From: Purshia tridentata
Taxonomy: Eukaryota > Streptophyta > Magnoliopsida > Rosales > Rosaceae
Assembly (NCBI GenBank): GCA_003254885.1
Contig: QANT01008329.1
Span: 1-64,000 of the forward strand
DNA length: 64,000 nucleotides
Reading direction: 5' to 3'
Part shown: positions 1 to 13,800 of the stretch, piece by piece
Position numbering within the stretch: the stretch's first letter is position 1
How the letters are laid out: every line of letters starts with the position of its first letter
Notes under the pieces: model-generated
Databases searched by the model: none
Told to the model about the DNA's origin: nothing
Seen by the model: only the letters and a program-made list of their open reading frames with translations
Program-made: the position numbers and the translations under genes

Positions 1-324
1 GCTCGGATTTGGGTTTCCTCTTTCACCGCCCATCATCACCCGTTTAACCGATTATGGAATATAGGGAATATAATGGATGTCTTTTACAAGAGTCAAGAGT
101 TAGTAAAATTATTATCTATTTATATAATTACTTTATTCATCACTTTCCTCACTTATGTTGTTTAAGAAACATTGTTTCCATACTTTGGAGAGAAGATAAG
201 TCTTTTTTTATAGGTAAAATGGGGGTTATTAACATCATCTTAAGTATATACATAAATAATTTACTTCAATTTTGGGAGGTTGGCATGCATATAAACTCAC
301 CCTTACCCTCTTTAATTTCCACTA

Positions 325-460
325 TACCTAAACGGCTCACCCGCTACCGACCCGCTCTAACCCGCTCTCTGATTAACTTGCAACTGCCTCACCCATTTAC
401 TATATGGGTGGTGGCGGGTTGAGCTCCTACCCGACCCACCCCGCCCAGCGCCCACCCCTA
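325..460. mobile_element. End of a hAT-like non-autonomous element
   Basis: This GC-rich stretch of repeated CCCGC, CCCGACC and CCCACCC words stands out from its AT-rich surroundings. Read on the minus strand it begins TAGGGGTGGGCGC and runs on with GGGTCGGGT words, which is how many plant hAT-type MITEs begin. Similar words at about 25-50 (accgcccatcatcacccg) suggest the element reaches or crosses the left window edge. No second terminus or target duplication can be seen. The family call is by resemblance only. Confidence 0.4.
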
Positions 461-3268
461 GTTCACAATCCCTTTTTTTTTTTTATCTCAAAAAATTGCG
501 ACATAATTTAAATTTATTACTCATTCCTTGAATACAAGGCTTCAAGATATGTGCAATCACTTGCTTACAGAGAAAATGAATTGGGGTGGGAGGCTAATAC
601 TAGGAAATGGGCTGGAGATGGAGATTAGAGTATCCTAATATTTTCATTATCGTCTATAAATAAGATTCATAAAATTAATTTAAATGTTTGTATTTGTGTT
701 TGAGAGAATTTAAATTAAAAATATCTGAATTTTAAGTTGGTTTGTTATTAATAGACTACCTATACAAGTTAAGGTAAATTAAGATAGTAAAGTAAAAATT
801 GGGTGGTGGCCGGCTACATGTCTGCACTTAATGGGGATGTGTTGCTTCATCATTTTTTCTGGCGTACTTCGTGCTAAGTTCGTCTGTCGATGCATACATT
901 CGCCAACTGGGGCTGCTTAATTGGAATCATCACTGGTAAATCCCGATTACATTTTTTACTGCACCTTTTAATTTGCACCCCATGAATAAATTACTATTAT
1001 TTTATTTTATAAAACGAAGAGAATTAAAGGTAAAAAAACAAATGCATATATAACCAAAGAAAAAACCAAGTCATGCTCATGCATGTGGTCAGCCAAAATT
1101 AATGACCAGAAACATCCGAGTCCACTCCTGGTGGGGCTGCCTGCCTTATAGTTCTACACCTTTCCAATTTATTTAATTATTGTTTATGAAGTAATTATAG
1201 AACCAAAATTGTTTCAAATTATGAAATATACTCTGAACTACAAGGTGGGTGAGGCTTTGCTTTCAGCATTTGACAAACTCGCACAAAGCCCAGCCCAAAA
1301 TTAGTTGTCAAATGACCCAAAAAGCTTACTCAATGCACCCACTGTGAACGGGCTTCTATGAGTACCACAGCTATATAATCTTGAAAATTTTAATCTGAAA
1401 AATTGGGGATTGGTCCAATTAAATATGAATTTTTTACGAGAAGCAAATTGACAGAAGCTCCAAAATTCATTGAAGGGGTTAGAAAGATCGATAATGCCAA
1501 AGCCAGTCACGTGATAGTTGTTTGAGTTGGACAGTTTGACATGACAAATGTCGTGAATTAACAGAACAGACCACGTACATACCGACTGTGGCATTGGCAA
1601 CATAAACATATAACGGGTAACGGCCCACTAACTGATGTGCTTCACCGTTCCCTCTACGTACCAACCAGCAACCACGGATCATGAAATCTTTTTTTTTTTT
1701 TTTTGTTCCCATTCAATTGGGGTTGAATTGTGGATTGATATGCACACCACAGATTAAATCCAAATATTTATTTTTTAAAAACTTTATATAGCATGTGATG
1801 GGTCTAATGAATACCCAGAATAAAGCCAACAAGGACACAAACGAAACAGCAAACGGGCAAAACACAATAAGGTACATGAGGTTAAAGATTGGCCCATTCC
1901 ATAGACTTGTGCCTTGTGTTGGCGTTTTTAGCCATGTGGGTGTGTTCTTCTTCTATCAGATCACTTGAAGAGAGTCAGTCATGCATGTATGTGAAACATC
2001 CTACGACCGTATCTAGATTACCCCAAAAGTCAGCCAAGAAGAGCTAAGTTGATTAATTGGTGGTGGGACACGTACCTAACATGTTAAACAATTACCATAA
2101 CATAATCATTACAACGTACGTGAAAGCATAACAATATATATATTAACTTAACACGGCAGACCATTTTAATAATACTCCAATTGATTGAATGTAACTGCTG
2201 CTCACAAATTGACCATGAATGTAGTGAGTGAAATGTTAGCAGGTAACATTATTAAGGGACCGCAATAAACTCTCTTTGGGCTTCATCAATGGCAGGCAGC
2301 ACATGTTATGTTTTCCATCATCGAACTCAAATTTTGGAACACATGGGAGCGACTGCATTGACATTTGACATTAATGTTTAATGTGTGGTTCAGATGATAA
2401 TTGATATTATGCAGACTGATACGACCAAAACGAAACAAGGGTGGGTCACCATCTTCCTCGCTAACCAAATTGCTTACTCTACCAGATTCAGACATGTGAC
2501 TATGTATCATCCCCCATGTTGGTGTAGGCCATCTCTGACGTTTATGGTACAGTAGGTTCTAACTTTTAACCTTATTTTGTTTTGCTAGATGAATTAACAC
2601 CACATAAAGATGACTCTTCACGTACACCCTTGTCTTTAGGCTAATCACATGTTTTTTAACCCACATAATTGTCAGTATTGTTTTGCTTTGCTAAAAGAAC
2701 ACTAGAATCATGACCACACCAGCATTTTCACAAGCTATTTCCGGTCCAAGAAAAGAAGAAGCTTGTTTCGCAAGAAAAGGATTAAATGCTCCGACTTTAT
2801 TGGATTACTGGGCTTCAAGAAATGCCACTTATCGGCGGCCCATTATAGGCGGTGACAACTCCTCTGTCAGTTCGACTGCTCCCACACAAATGGCGAAGAC
2901 AAATTGAAATCCTTAATCTTCAATTATGGGCTAACCCTTGCTCGAAGAGACACTTTCAGCAGTTTCACAAGCCTGAAAACATACTTGGGCCCATTATCAG
3001 GTTTTGAGCTTTATTATACAGAGGCAGTCTAGCTCCCAAGGTGACACAATAGCACATACGATAGTTTGTCTTTTAATATGTTGATGTACATGAATCTATT
3101 CAATTGACACCACAAATATTGTCTGAAGTTGTTCACATGAAAAATAGTAGGGTTCTTCTGCTCGAACTGACCATTTGTATATTTTTGTCTGACACAATAC
3201 AATCATTGATATCTGGATTGTCGACAGCAACCACAACATTTCTTCATGCTGGTTTAGCTTGCTATATG
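461..3268. other. Intergenic spacer, no gene seen
   Basis: AT-rich DNA with only short unrecognised open frames. The longest, including one starting with ATG at 2710, have no recognisable motif, splice context or codon bias. A T-run lies at 1688-1704. The right end should contain the 3' UTR of the minus-strand cyclophilin gene. Confidence 0.6.
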
Positions 3269-4868
3269 TCATGGGAAGCATTTCATTCTCTGCAAAATAG
3301 CACAGGATGAGTCCATGTTTACATGGTAATGTTTCAAGAGATTATGCTAATTGGAACTCCGATTTACCTGTCTTTCAATTTCAAAAGCAGATGCAGCAAG
3401 CCTTCGCTTCATGATTGATCTCTCATGTTCACAATTCTCCATCTTGGTATCTAAAACAACACAATCGAGAAAAAACAACAATGTAAATTCGATAATTTAA
3501 ATGTGATGACCAATATCTCCAATGCAAAAAGCACTAGATTTATCTTTACTTTTGGCAAATATGTATAGACAAGCAACAAGTAAAGAAGCAGAAAATTCAG
3601 CAATATGCAGAGAACAGCCTTTGGTCTCAATCTATTGAAGAACCTACTACCACTCATTAGTCCAGTCACTGAAGCTATTAGTGTCAACACTTCCACAATC
3701 AAGTTGTTCAATACTTAAGAACTAATCAAAATGAGTAATTCCATTTCCAACCACCATACCAGAAGATATTTAAATGGTACGAGGATTGTACCAACATATA
3801 CCACCCTCTCCTTCACTTTTTCTCTCTTCTTAAAGCCCCATTAAATTTATCAAACAGAGTACTATACAAAACAAGTTTACAAAATGTTTATGTTTTCATT
3901 TGCAGGATTGTGCAGCTGAATTTAGCAAAGAGTATTCATCCACCACATAATTATTATATATGGAATTAGTACAAGCAAAAAACAAATGAAATGGTGCGTG
4001 ATTCTCACCATAGTAGTATGATGACAGAATTGTTATGCGCTCAGTTGGCTGGGAAAAAAAGAAAGAGAAAAGAAAAGGTAAATGAAAAATGCTTCAGTTT
4101 CCATTGACAGACAGATTACAATTCTAAGTTTTTTAGGTTTAGAAAGCATACCATTACAAAAATCCCCTCACGACGAGTAGGGAGTTCCTCAAGTGCTTTC
4201 AAAGTTTCATCACCTTTAGTAACTTTTCCAAATATTGCATACTGAAAAAAGATTAACGATTGAAACACATTATTAGTAACCACTAATGATGAATTGATGT
4301 TTTCCTAGTAAAGTGTAGTCGTAAGCATACTTTAGTATCAAGATGAGGGGCCTCTCCAAGAAGTATTGAAAAAGAGGATGAAGCACTATTTGGGTCTTCA
4401 TATCTACACCAAAATCAAGTACCATTCAAGAGCTCAAACTTCTTCAACAAAATGTGTGAATCAGAAAGAGTCAAGACTATACCTTCCCATAGAGAGAATA
4501 CCTCTGACATGCTTAACATCGCTGAACTCACCCACGACGGTCTTTTCGGCTTCTCTTCTCTGCTCCGAGTTCATCGGAGCCGATCTTCCGCCGGCCACGT
4601 CAGCCACCTGGGCTACAAACCCCCTGTCAACCCTAAAGAAGTGGTTGGTGTTGTAGCACCCAAGACGGACCAGCTTGAATATGTGATCAACGGTTTTGGG
4701 CGCCACGCTGGGGAAGAACCCGAATTCGATGTCCCCATAATTCGTCTGAAAAACAACACGGGCGGATCCGAGTAGCGATTCGGGAGACGAAGCGCCGCCG
4801 ACACTGAAAAGTGTAGTGCAAAAGCAAAACCAACTCAATCCGATCAATGCCGATTTACGGGTCCACAT
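3269..4868 (-). CDS. CYP23: Cyclophilin-type peptidyl-prolyl cis-trans isomerase, CYP23-like
   Basis: Six exons (4868-4483, 4403-4331, 4241-4152, 4048-4009, 3450-3368, 3289-3269) join in frame with GT-AG introns to give 230 residues. The start is the ATG at 4868. Residues 1 to about 26 are a hydrophobic signal-like segment, so a secretory-pathway location is likely. The cyclophilin fold follows: VVFQTNYGDIEF, then NHFFRVDRGFVAQV with the Phe-Arg pair of the active-site region, then GILSMGR joined across intron 1 to YEDPNSASSSFSILL, and YAIFGKVTKGDETL. The tail has a basic stretch (ERSIMKRRLAA) and ends RMKCFP, as I remember for Arabidopsis CYP23 (At1g26940). The family catalyses prolyl isomerisation in protein folding. 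The domain is divergent, so activity is not certain. Confidence 0.88.
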
Positions 4869-5034
4869 TTTTCCCCGAAATATGCCGGCCTTGATCTCAT
4901 CTCGGCGTCAACTACCGAACAAATCGATTTCTTTTTTTTTGTTTTTTCTGTTTTGGCGGTTATTAGGGCTTCAATATCTCAGCAGGTCCAACTTCTATAT
5001 GACCCAATAGGGCTACTGGACCTTTTTTATTAAA

Positions 5035-5070
5035 TGGGCTCAACGTTTCTTTTTTTATTAAATGGGCCCA
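5035..5070. promoter_or_regulatory. Site II (TGGGCY) motifs upstream of CYP23
   Basis: TGGGCT at 5035-5040 and the palindromic TGGGCCCA at 5063-5070 lie in two imperfect direct copies of a sequence resembling TTTTTATTAAATGGGC. They are about 170-200 bp upstream of the cyclophilin start codon. Another GGCCCA is at about 5293. Such motifs are typical of constitutively expressed plant genes and are bound by TCP factors. That they work here is inference. Confidence 0.4.
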
Positions 5071-5344
5071 TAGTTTCTTTTTAATGAAAATTTAAGGTTT
5101 ATGTTTTCACAATTTTATCTTGGTAAGTGGTCTTTTTGCAATTGTTTTGTTTTATTTTATTTTTGCAGATTCTAAGCACCAAACACCCCCAATCTATTTT
5201 TTAATCTATAATTCTACCCTTATGTGGTTAGGTGTGATGATTAACAAAATCAAATTTAAAAATAAAAAGGGTTTTGCCCCCACTTGGCGGTTCGGCCCAT
5301 CTTACCGATGAGGGCGACACGAAATTGACCAAGCATGACTATGC

Positions 5345-5505
5345 ATTTTTTTTAATATTTTTATTTTCTTTTAGTTTTTAATTACTAGATCAATATTTTA
5401 TTCCCTACATCAAAGAGAATCGAATCCTAAATTTTTTATAATCATAACTAATTGTTCCATAACCTTACCACTTCAACTAACCCAAAGACTTGTAGACCAA
5501 ATAAT
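5345..5505 (-). mobile_element. tRNA-derived SINE candidate
   Basis: On the minus strand TAGTTGAAGTGGTAAGG fits a Pol III A box. About 50 nt further on GGATTCGATTCTC fits a B box, close to GGTTCGANNCC. An AT-rich tail with A-runs follows towards 5345. This arrangement is typical of plant SINEs. The ends are approximate and no target-site duplication was confirmed. Confidence 0.45.
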
Positions 5506-7013
5506 AAAATTGAATTTTTTTTTGTTGGATGCCATGACCCACATCTTGCCTGAAGTAGGCCAGCCACGTGCTTTTAGTAGTTGAATAACTGGGCCCAGGC
5601 CTACAACGTTGAGGCTTGTTTGTCCAATGATGAAAAGCGTACATGGGCTTCTCCATTCACCACCGGCCCACTACATCCCATACTTATCAATCATTAGGTG
5701 GCAGCATGTGTTTGAGGAGTGGTGTTTATATACATGATAAGGCGTCAAATGCAATTCTATTCACCTAAAACTGTGGTGAGTAACACATAATGAGAGATAT
5801 ATAGTGGATGTATTATGTAATTAAGTTTCTCTTTTTTCTTTTTTCCATTTCTGACCAGTTTACAACTTCAACTGGAGTAAGCAATGTCTTCATTGTGATT
5901 TGTGAGCATATGTGCCAACTCCTTTAGTCCTTTATTTGGGTAGCAAGACATTTATACTCTTCTAATCAATAACTGCATCATTTGTTTGTCAATCAAAATC
6001 AATGAATTCTCCTCTAAAGAATCTGATTCTTCATTTCTTCTAATGCTGGCATTCTCAATAATGGGTTCAAATTGGTCCCCCACAAGCCTGCAATGCTTGT
6101 TGTGTAGCCCGGCCCACTTTGGTTTTACATTATTTAATTTGATGCGATGGGAAAAGAATGAAAATTATTTAGAATCATATATAGTGAATTGAACTATCTT
6201 TTCCTTGTAGAATTTGGGTTCCATTCCATGACACCTTGGTTACAGCCTGTTTGCGTTTGGTGGATATTATCAAATGCTCAATTATATGTTTCCCATATCA
6301 ATCTTAATTATCATGTTCAAATTGCCGACCATATGCATGTTCTAGAAGAATAAAAAATTTTAAAGAGTCTACCATATATAGATCCCAAAAACAGAACCAA
6401 ATTTGCTTTTGTTTTGATTCACATCTTCAACTATCTCTTATCTCATGCAAGTATGAAACCCCTAAACCCACAATATTGAATGCCAAGACTACTAATGAAT
6501 GAGCTAAAGCCAGAGCTAGCTGGCTTTTCATAACCCACATCTTACTTTAATTTCTACCTTTCATGCTGATCAGAAGAGGATGAAAACTGCAGCTAAATAA
6601 CAAAAAAGAACTGCAGAAGAGGATTGGCCCACTTGTGCAAATGAGTTGTGCATTTAGAATGGAGGCCATTTAACGTAAAGTAATTGGTAACATACGCAAT
6701 TACACACACACCCCATTATTATTAATAATTGATCTCCATACACAACAAGAAACAAAGGAACAAAGAAATAAACACACACATACATACACCATTATAAAGC
6801 GTATGCGGCACTTTCAAGTCTCAACCACCAGTTACTCACACGCAACTCCCATTTAATTTTGTTTACTTTCCTAGTTTCCTACAACTATTAAAGTGACCCT
6901 GCAGGGAATAATTTGCTAATATAGCGCATAAAAATACATATTTCCTAGTCAGACTCAGACATTCATTTTTGGACTATGGCATGTACACAATATATTGATA
7001 TGAAAAATAATAT

Positions 7014-7034
7014 GTATATATATATATATATATA
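7014..7034. repeat. TA microsatellite
   Basis: An uninterrupted run of about ten TA units in an intergenic spacer, likely length-polymorphic. Confidence 0.8.
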
Positions 7035-8521
7035 TTTTGCTTATTTGCTTAAATGGGAAATTAATCATCACTTGATTATTAGCATAAAATTAATTCTCCA
7101 CTTCCTTCACATGGCATCGTGTGTATATGGGAGGAAAATGCTAAAGATAAAGTAATTGCAACATGGTTTGTCTCTCAGCCCCACTTGCTCTATATATGTT
7201 TTTAACAATTTTATTCAAATATTCCGGGACACTACAATTAATTCTTGTAAATTATATTAATGAAACCTAGCTAGCTACGTACATATATATAAGGAGAGGA
7301 GCCCAACTAATCTTCCACGTCCACCTGTCCTTATTAAATTTGCAACTTTTCATTGGCAATTGCTCATTGGAACATGCAATATTCGAAAATTAAGCATATT
7401 ATAAGCGATAAAAGAATAATTCATTTACCAATATCACATATATCTAATTAACTTCATCAATCAATTTATTATAAGAGCAACCCATGATTAGGAGAGATGG
7501 GTGATTGGAGGCTACTGAAATCCTCCAATCCCAACTTTATAAAATAAAATAATTAAAATTAAAAAGTTAGTTTTGATAGGCCAACATGTTCAAAGTCATG
7601 TCATTAATAGAAGCAAAGCATCTAAATGTTTGGCTTTTTTTAAGGCTAAGAAGGGAAATATGTGTTAGGTAAAGCTTAAAATTAAATGTGAGATTCTTTT
7701 TTTCTTTTGATATATTAGGACGTGTATTTGTGTAATGATCTTTTTCCATGCCCTTAATGGACCCAAGTCATTGTCAATGAATGTGGTCATTTCAATTACA
7801 TGAGCAATATTAATTTGGGTTATTTATGTATTTTTTTATAATCAAGGTCGGTTGCTTTGGTTTGGCGAAATTCACGGATTTCTTGTTCCCTCTTTATTAT
7901 GTGTGAAGACGACATAAAAGCTATCATCTACAAGATGAGTATGTGACTATGTGTATACCAAAATTCACAAATCAACTTTGAGTTTGAGGGTTTGAAGGTG
8001 ACGTTTGCCTAACAATGTTTTCTGAGATGAGATTATTATTCGTTTTTGTGGAAATGGAGGAACAACACAAGGAATACGTCTCTTGTTTTGACCTATCCCA
8101 CTTGGCTTTTTATGCTTATTGTTGACTAAATTGCTCTAATTGAACAATAGCAATCCCATAATCCAATCCAATCTTTATCTAAAAGAGCTCTTCTTTTTAT
8201 ATCCTTTTTTTTTTAATATCTGATCAATTAATTATTGATTTAACAATATTTCTCTTCGATCATTTTATTGAAATATATTTCAAAATCAAATACTATCTCT
8301 CTAAATTTATAAAACAAATAACTCTATTAGACTAAAATATGTATGTGGTTATGTACAGGAATATATACATAATTTGACGAATAATTAACAGTGTGATTAA
8401 ATGTTTGAAATTGCATGTGATGTATTATTTAATTTGTTGATTATATATATTTGTAATGAAAAACACGTACTGACGTAGAGGTTGCCACATTGCATGGTTT
8501 TACGGCAGACCGTTTCAATAT

Positions 8522-8551
8522 CACCCTCATAATAATTTAGTTATGAGGGTG
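8522..8551. repeat. Short perfect inverted repeat
   Basis: CACCCTCATAA is followed after an 8 nt loop by TTATGAGGGTG. This is a perfect 11 bp stem in an intergenic region with no neighbouring gene end. Confidence 0.7.
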
Positions 8552-10830
8552 TTTAATTATAAATTATAGTATATATTTTGGTTATGCATGGATGATTCGT
8601 CACTAAGTATGTGCTAGAGATAAAAGAGTATAAGAGAAATATAATTAATTAATTCTTAAAAATTGAATAAGGTGGTTGATTTTAAAGCCCTTGTAAATGG
8701 GCCCTTGACAGATTAAACCCAAACTAACATGCAAGCTAATTTAGCTATATATGTCTTGCAAACAACCATACATGTCACATGGGTAGCCCCCTCCAAGCAC
8801 TATTTCACTTCTATTGCACACCAAAACAAATTAAGACAAAATTCACCACCACCATTGCAACAACTACTACCCTATGTCCCCCACCACCACCACCACCACC
8901 ACCTCCAACCTCAAATTCATTCAAAAATTAAAGAAAATAACAAGTTACTATTCATTTTCTAATTAGTTGGCCAAAAGAAAAAAGGACTGCAGATTTCCTA
9001 ATTAACCCAATATAGCAAAATATAAAGTCTTACTTGTGAATAACTGGGTGAAATTTAATTCCCTCCTAATTAGTCCTAAACAGCTCAAACCCCCACTCCA
9101 AAAGTTAGGAACCAATGAGATAGTGAAAGAGCAAACTCATTTAACATAAGAGCTTACTAGATTGCGTGCTCAGCAGTGCTACAGAAAACCATTGCAACTA
9201 ATATACAAACAAACCCATGTACATATAAATATTCAAGTCAATGACCTACATCAGACTAATTAGAAGCATATATATATATTTATATTTATAATAATAAGGT
9301 GATAAGATGTATAAGCCAATTGAAAAAACAGTTTTGGAAGGGCGTTTTTTCTGTTAAGTTTTGTTAATTTGGTCTTTTTGGCTTTTGATGATCATGTTTG
9401 GTGTGGTGTGAAATGTAAATTCGCTGGTGTGAGCAGTAGTACTAGTACTAGTGCAGAGTCGCAGAGAGCAAAGCACTTTGGAGTTTGAAATTAATGTGTG
9501 CAAGAGTTGCGATTAGTCAGTGATTAATTAAACAGCTTTCTCATGGTCCAATAATGCTCCACATGACCCACACGTCTTTACACAAACGAGTGACACGTGG
9601 GGGGGCAACATCGGAGAAAAGAGTGCCTCGGTTCATGATCTGAGGGAAGGAGTATTATTATTATTTTTATAATTATTATTATTGTTGTTGTTATAATAAA
9701 TTAGGTGAGTGCACGCCAGAATCTTTTTTGTGGGTTGGAAATGAGATAGTGGAGTTGCTTGGTTTTGAAGTTTGTTCGATTATCCTATCTATCTCCCATT
9801 AATTTTATTTTTTACTTTTAAGTTCCATGATAAAGATGATGCTTGCACGTGGCTGTGTTTAGCCTACTTTTCCAATATTTATTATTGGATTTCTATATAG
9901 ATATAAAGAGAGTATTAGAGCTATATATGTTTCAATACTCACATTACCTTTTTTTTCTTTGTTACAAAAAAGAAAAAAAAATAAAAATAGCCTAACACAG
10001 CTCTAACTTCACTCACATTACCTTTGGTTCAAGAAAATCAAAGTCCCCTTAACAATAAGATATAAATATTTGTATCTTTAAAAAAGTTGCCCAACAATGA
10101 GGTCTAAGCCATGCACATATGTACTCATAGTTATCAATAATTGACTAAGATTTCAACATTTCTCTCATATAATTGCTTAAAGAAAAATGTTTTATTTATC
10201 GGTTGTTGAAGAAATTAGAAAAAAGCGTTGGGCGACACTTGGACGTTAAAGTACTTCAGCAAATAGTGGCAAGATGGACACTTGGATCTCAAGGGATAAT
10301 ATTTCCAATCCATAGTTTAGAGACCAACACATGCAAAGGTTGCCAAAAAGTATTTGTTATTGATCATAACTCATAATTCCTAAACCACCAAATTGGCACT
10401 CTAACCAAAATGTCTATCTTGATAAACATGTGACTCATCGTCTCAATTTACCAAAAAATAAAAAGTCTTCGTCCTCATCCATCAATTTTCTTTGAAGAAA
10501 AAATTACAACTAAATACTTTTGAGAATTTTATATTAATACATAATAATTAAAATGAAACATATAATCGTAATTTTATAATTAAAAAATGGTGTGAAAAGT
10601 AAAAGCCGGTACAGACGGACATTCTCCCATGTGTTCAGCTGAAACTTCCGGCTTGAGCGATATAATACGAAAATACATAGGCGGCCATATAAATATAGCT
10701 TAATTTAATCAAAATAGTAAGCATTAATTTAATTATTTTTTGTTTTGGCTATCGAATTTAATTAATTTAATAATGAAAAATAAAAAGAATTGAGGCTTTT
10801 TGAACATTTTAGCGCCCACTAGGAGCTACC

Positions 10831-10854
10831 CACGTGCGTACGCCGACACGTGGC
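10831..10854. promoter_or_regulatory. G-box and ABRE pair
   Basis: CACGTG at 10831-10836 and GACACGTGGC at 10845-10854 lie 8 nt apart in a short GC-rich island. The second is an excellent match to an ABA-responsive element. The nearest recognised start codon is about 4.5 kb away, so a target gene cannot be named. Confidence 0.3.
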
Positions 10855-13800
10855 GCGCATTCCTAGAGCAATGTCTTTGGCACTCAATGGGCGCGCGCGC
10901 AAAATCGATGGAAATATTCTTACATGGCTGGTATATCGAGAAAATACAAATCTTTTTTTTGGGTATATATATTTATTGTCATGACTTTTTTTTTTTTGGT
11001 CATGACTTTAACAAGAACTACAAGTGATTACTAAAGTTAGTAATAAATTTGGTCTACTGACATATGCAACAGCAACAATCAATGCCAAACAAAGCCTATT
11101 CCTTCGCACGTGCATAAGTGCTTGTTTTAGAATTTTTAGCTATAAAAATGTAAAAGAAGTCACAACTTAATTTGTTTTCACTTTGTTTTATTAACAATTA
11201 TGGTTTCAACATCATAATTTATTTTAATAAATGAAAAATTAGGTACCAATCTATTAGAACTAATTATTGATATTATGTGAAATTCTTTGAATTTTTATTT
11301 ATATGTGACGGGAGTCACGACACTATCATAATAAGTAATTTATGTAAAACTCAATAAATAAAGTGTAGTAAAATATGTAATTTGTACAATCTTCTAATCT
11401 TCACTACATGGTTAGATTGAAGTATCAAAAATTTCAAGGTTGTTGGATCACATTTTGATTTTGTTTTTAATTAAAAAAAGAAAAAAATAATGAGAGAAAA
11501 AGTAGAAAATGAGTTACACATGTACAAAATGATTTAAAAGTAAACAATAAAATGTTTAAAGGTACACATGTACATGAAATGGTTAAATGTACAAAAATGA
11601 AGTTTCTAAAGTAGAAATGAAAAATCTAAAGGTACAACAAATGAAAAAATTAACGGTACTAATACCTACATATATATATATATAAATGGAGATTTTCCTG
11701 TTTTGTTTTTTGATAAAAGAAAAAACAAATATCGTGAGAAATAGTGGAATTTGGATGGTCAAAATGTCGTGAAAGTAGCGGGTAATATTGGGCCGTGTTA
11801 TGCGAGTTTTGAGAGTCGTAGAGGGGTGGAAGGGTAGAAAAGTAGGTGGGACCAGTTGCCAGTCTGGCAGTGAGTGCGCGTTTGTTTGGACTTTGGAGGT
11901 TGCCAGCTTCAATATTGACATTGATCAGCATACAAACACACAGAGAGGCAGCTGAGCTGACTCAAACATTTGTCACACCAACAACAAGTGATTTTGCCTT
12001 GTTTGCTTTTCCAATGGTTTTATTTTCTATCTGTTTTTTTGTTTGGTAGCTTGGTTGCAATGGGATTCAAGTCTTGAACAATGAACGCCAGAAGTGACTC
12101 TGTTCATATGCTCAGATTACGACACACGTCCAATACATTATCACCCTCTCACCAATTTCTTCTTAAAGATAATCTAAATAAATACTCTATTTGTTTGTTC
12201 CATTTACATTGTTGACGTGGTCAAATAGGCCGTCCAGTTTAAATTACACAACTACCCCTCCTCAATCTCATTGTTATCCAATTCCTATTCCTTATCCTGT
12301 CGCAAAGGGCAAGCCTTTCTTTTTGGAGGTTGAATTTGGCGGAAAGGGGTGGTGATGATTATAGGAGACGACTAAAGACCACCTTCACCCCTTTCGTGAT
12401 TTGACTCAAATTTGGGCTACTTGGAGTTCTCCACCAAAGGGCAAAAAGCTTCTTTTGATTTTACAATTTTTTATGTAAACATCTCAATGGCAATTTCGGG
12501 AATTAAGAGGAAAAAAGAAGAGGGTACATGGTACAAATGATGATTAAGTACATGGTTATAGTCTTATAGATAGGGAAGTGTGGTCGCGCATGTCCTATTA
12601 GTACTAATCTATATGTCATTAACTTGGTAATTAAAATTTGGAATGTCTATCATTGAGAATCTAGGCACAGTGAAAGTTGATGAATTGTAATTAGTTGACA
12701 CGTCTCTTAGACTTGCATATGAATTGAATTGGAATATTGTAGCACGTCCACACGTAATTTTAAAGTGCAAGTGCCCGACGTGAACATTCAAAGTAAACAA
12801 GGACAAATTTGATTGCAACTTCGGTTATTATGGCAACTTTTCTTAAATGAATTAGATGCAATGCGATCTGGGTTTGGAAAGTTGATGTGTACTCTCGATA
12901 CGAGAATTTGATTTGATGGAATAAGATCAAGTGCTTGAAATAGTAAGTTAACTTAAAAATCAAATAATATAAATTTTTAAAAAGAAACTATTTATGTAAT
13001 ACAGAAAGTATTAGACAAGGAATCTTTAAATAATATCAAATTGAAAATCTTAACAACGTTTCAAGTAATAGAAATTGTGTGAGTTTGAGAGCTCCAATTA
13101 CCTTTTTATGCCATTCTCCAAGAATTATAATTTTTCATAATTGATAATTAGTTTTGCACTTATACCTTAATAATTATGTGACTTAATTTCCATATTAATA
13201 CTATTTATTATTTTCAGTAACTTCATATTTACCTTTTATTCTCTTGAGCTGATACTGTTCTAAGTAGATAAGTTATCTTTATTTTGTTGAACTAATTAAA
13301 TAACTATTCTAAAACCGACGTTCAAAACCTAAACATTGTGTAATTTGTGGAGTGTTACCCCACTTCATGCTAAACATAACATTTTATTTACTGCACACTG
13401 AAGTTAAAACGTTACAACAATTACATTTAAATGGGAGAGTTATATTTTTTATAATTTATCCTTTAAGTGAATAATTAAGAGCTCTAATTTAGATATAATG
13501 CAGAAAATGACACACCCTACAAAACCTGATTTTCATACTTTGGAGAATAATACTCAACAACAAATGCATCAAATGAGAAGACGTTTTAAAGGGGCACAAA
13601 GTACAAACCCAACAATTCCCTTTTCAAATCAATGGATGGGTATTCATAATCAATTTAAAATTGAATTAATTGATGTTTCCTCTGTAAGTAAAACCTAAAC
13701 CGTTTAATTTTTTTAAAAAATGGGTCGAATGCCTCATAAAACTTGATATAAAAGTGGCCCTATCCTAAATTTCCAAGTAATAATGAAACTAATAATACCA

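Noticed and set aside
8729-8962. Frame with a run of seven His
   Set aside because: It is a CAC repeat in non-coding DNA. The rest has no protein-like features.
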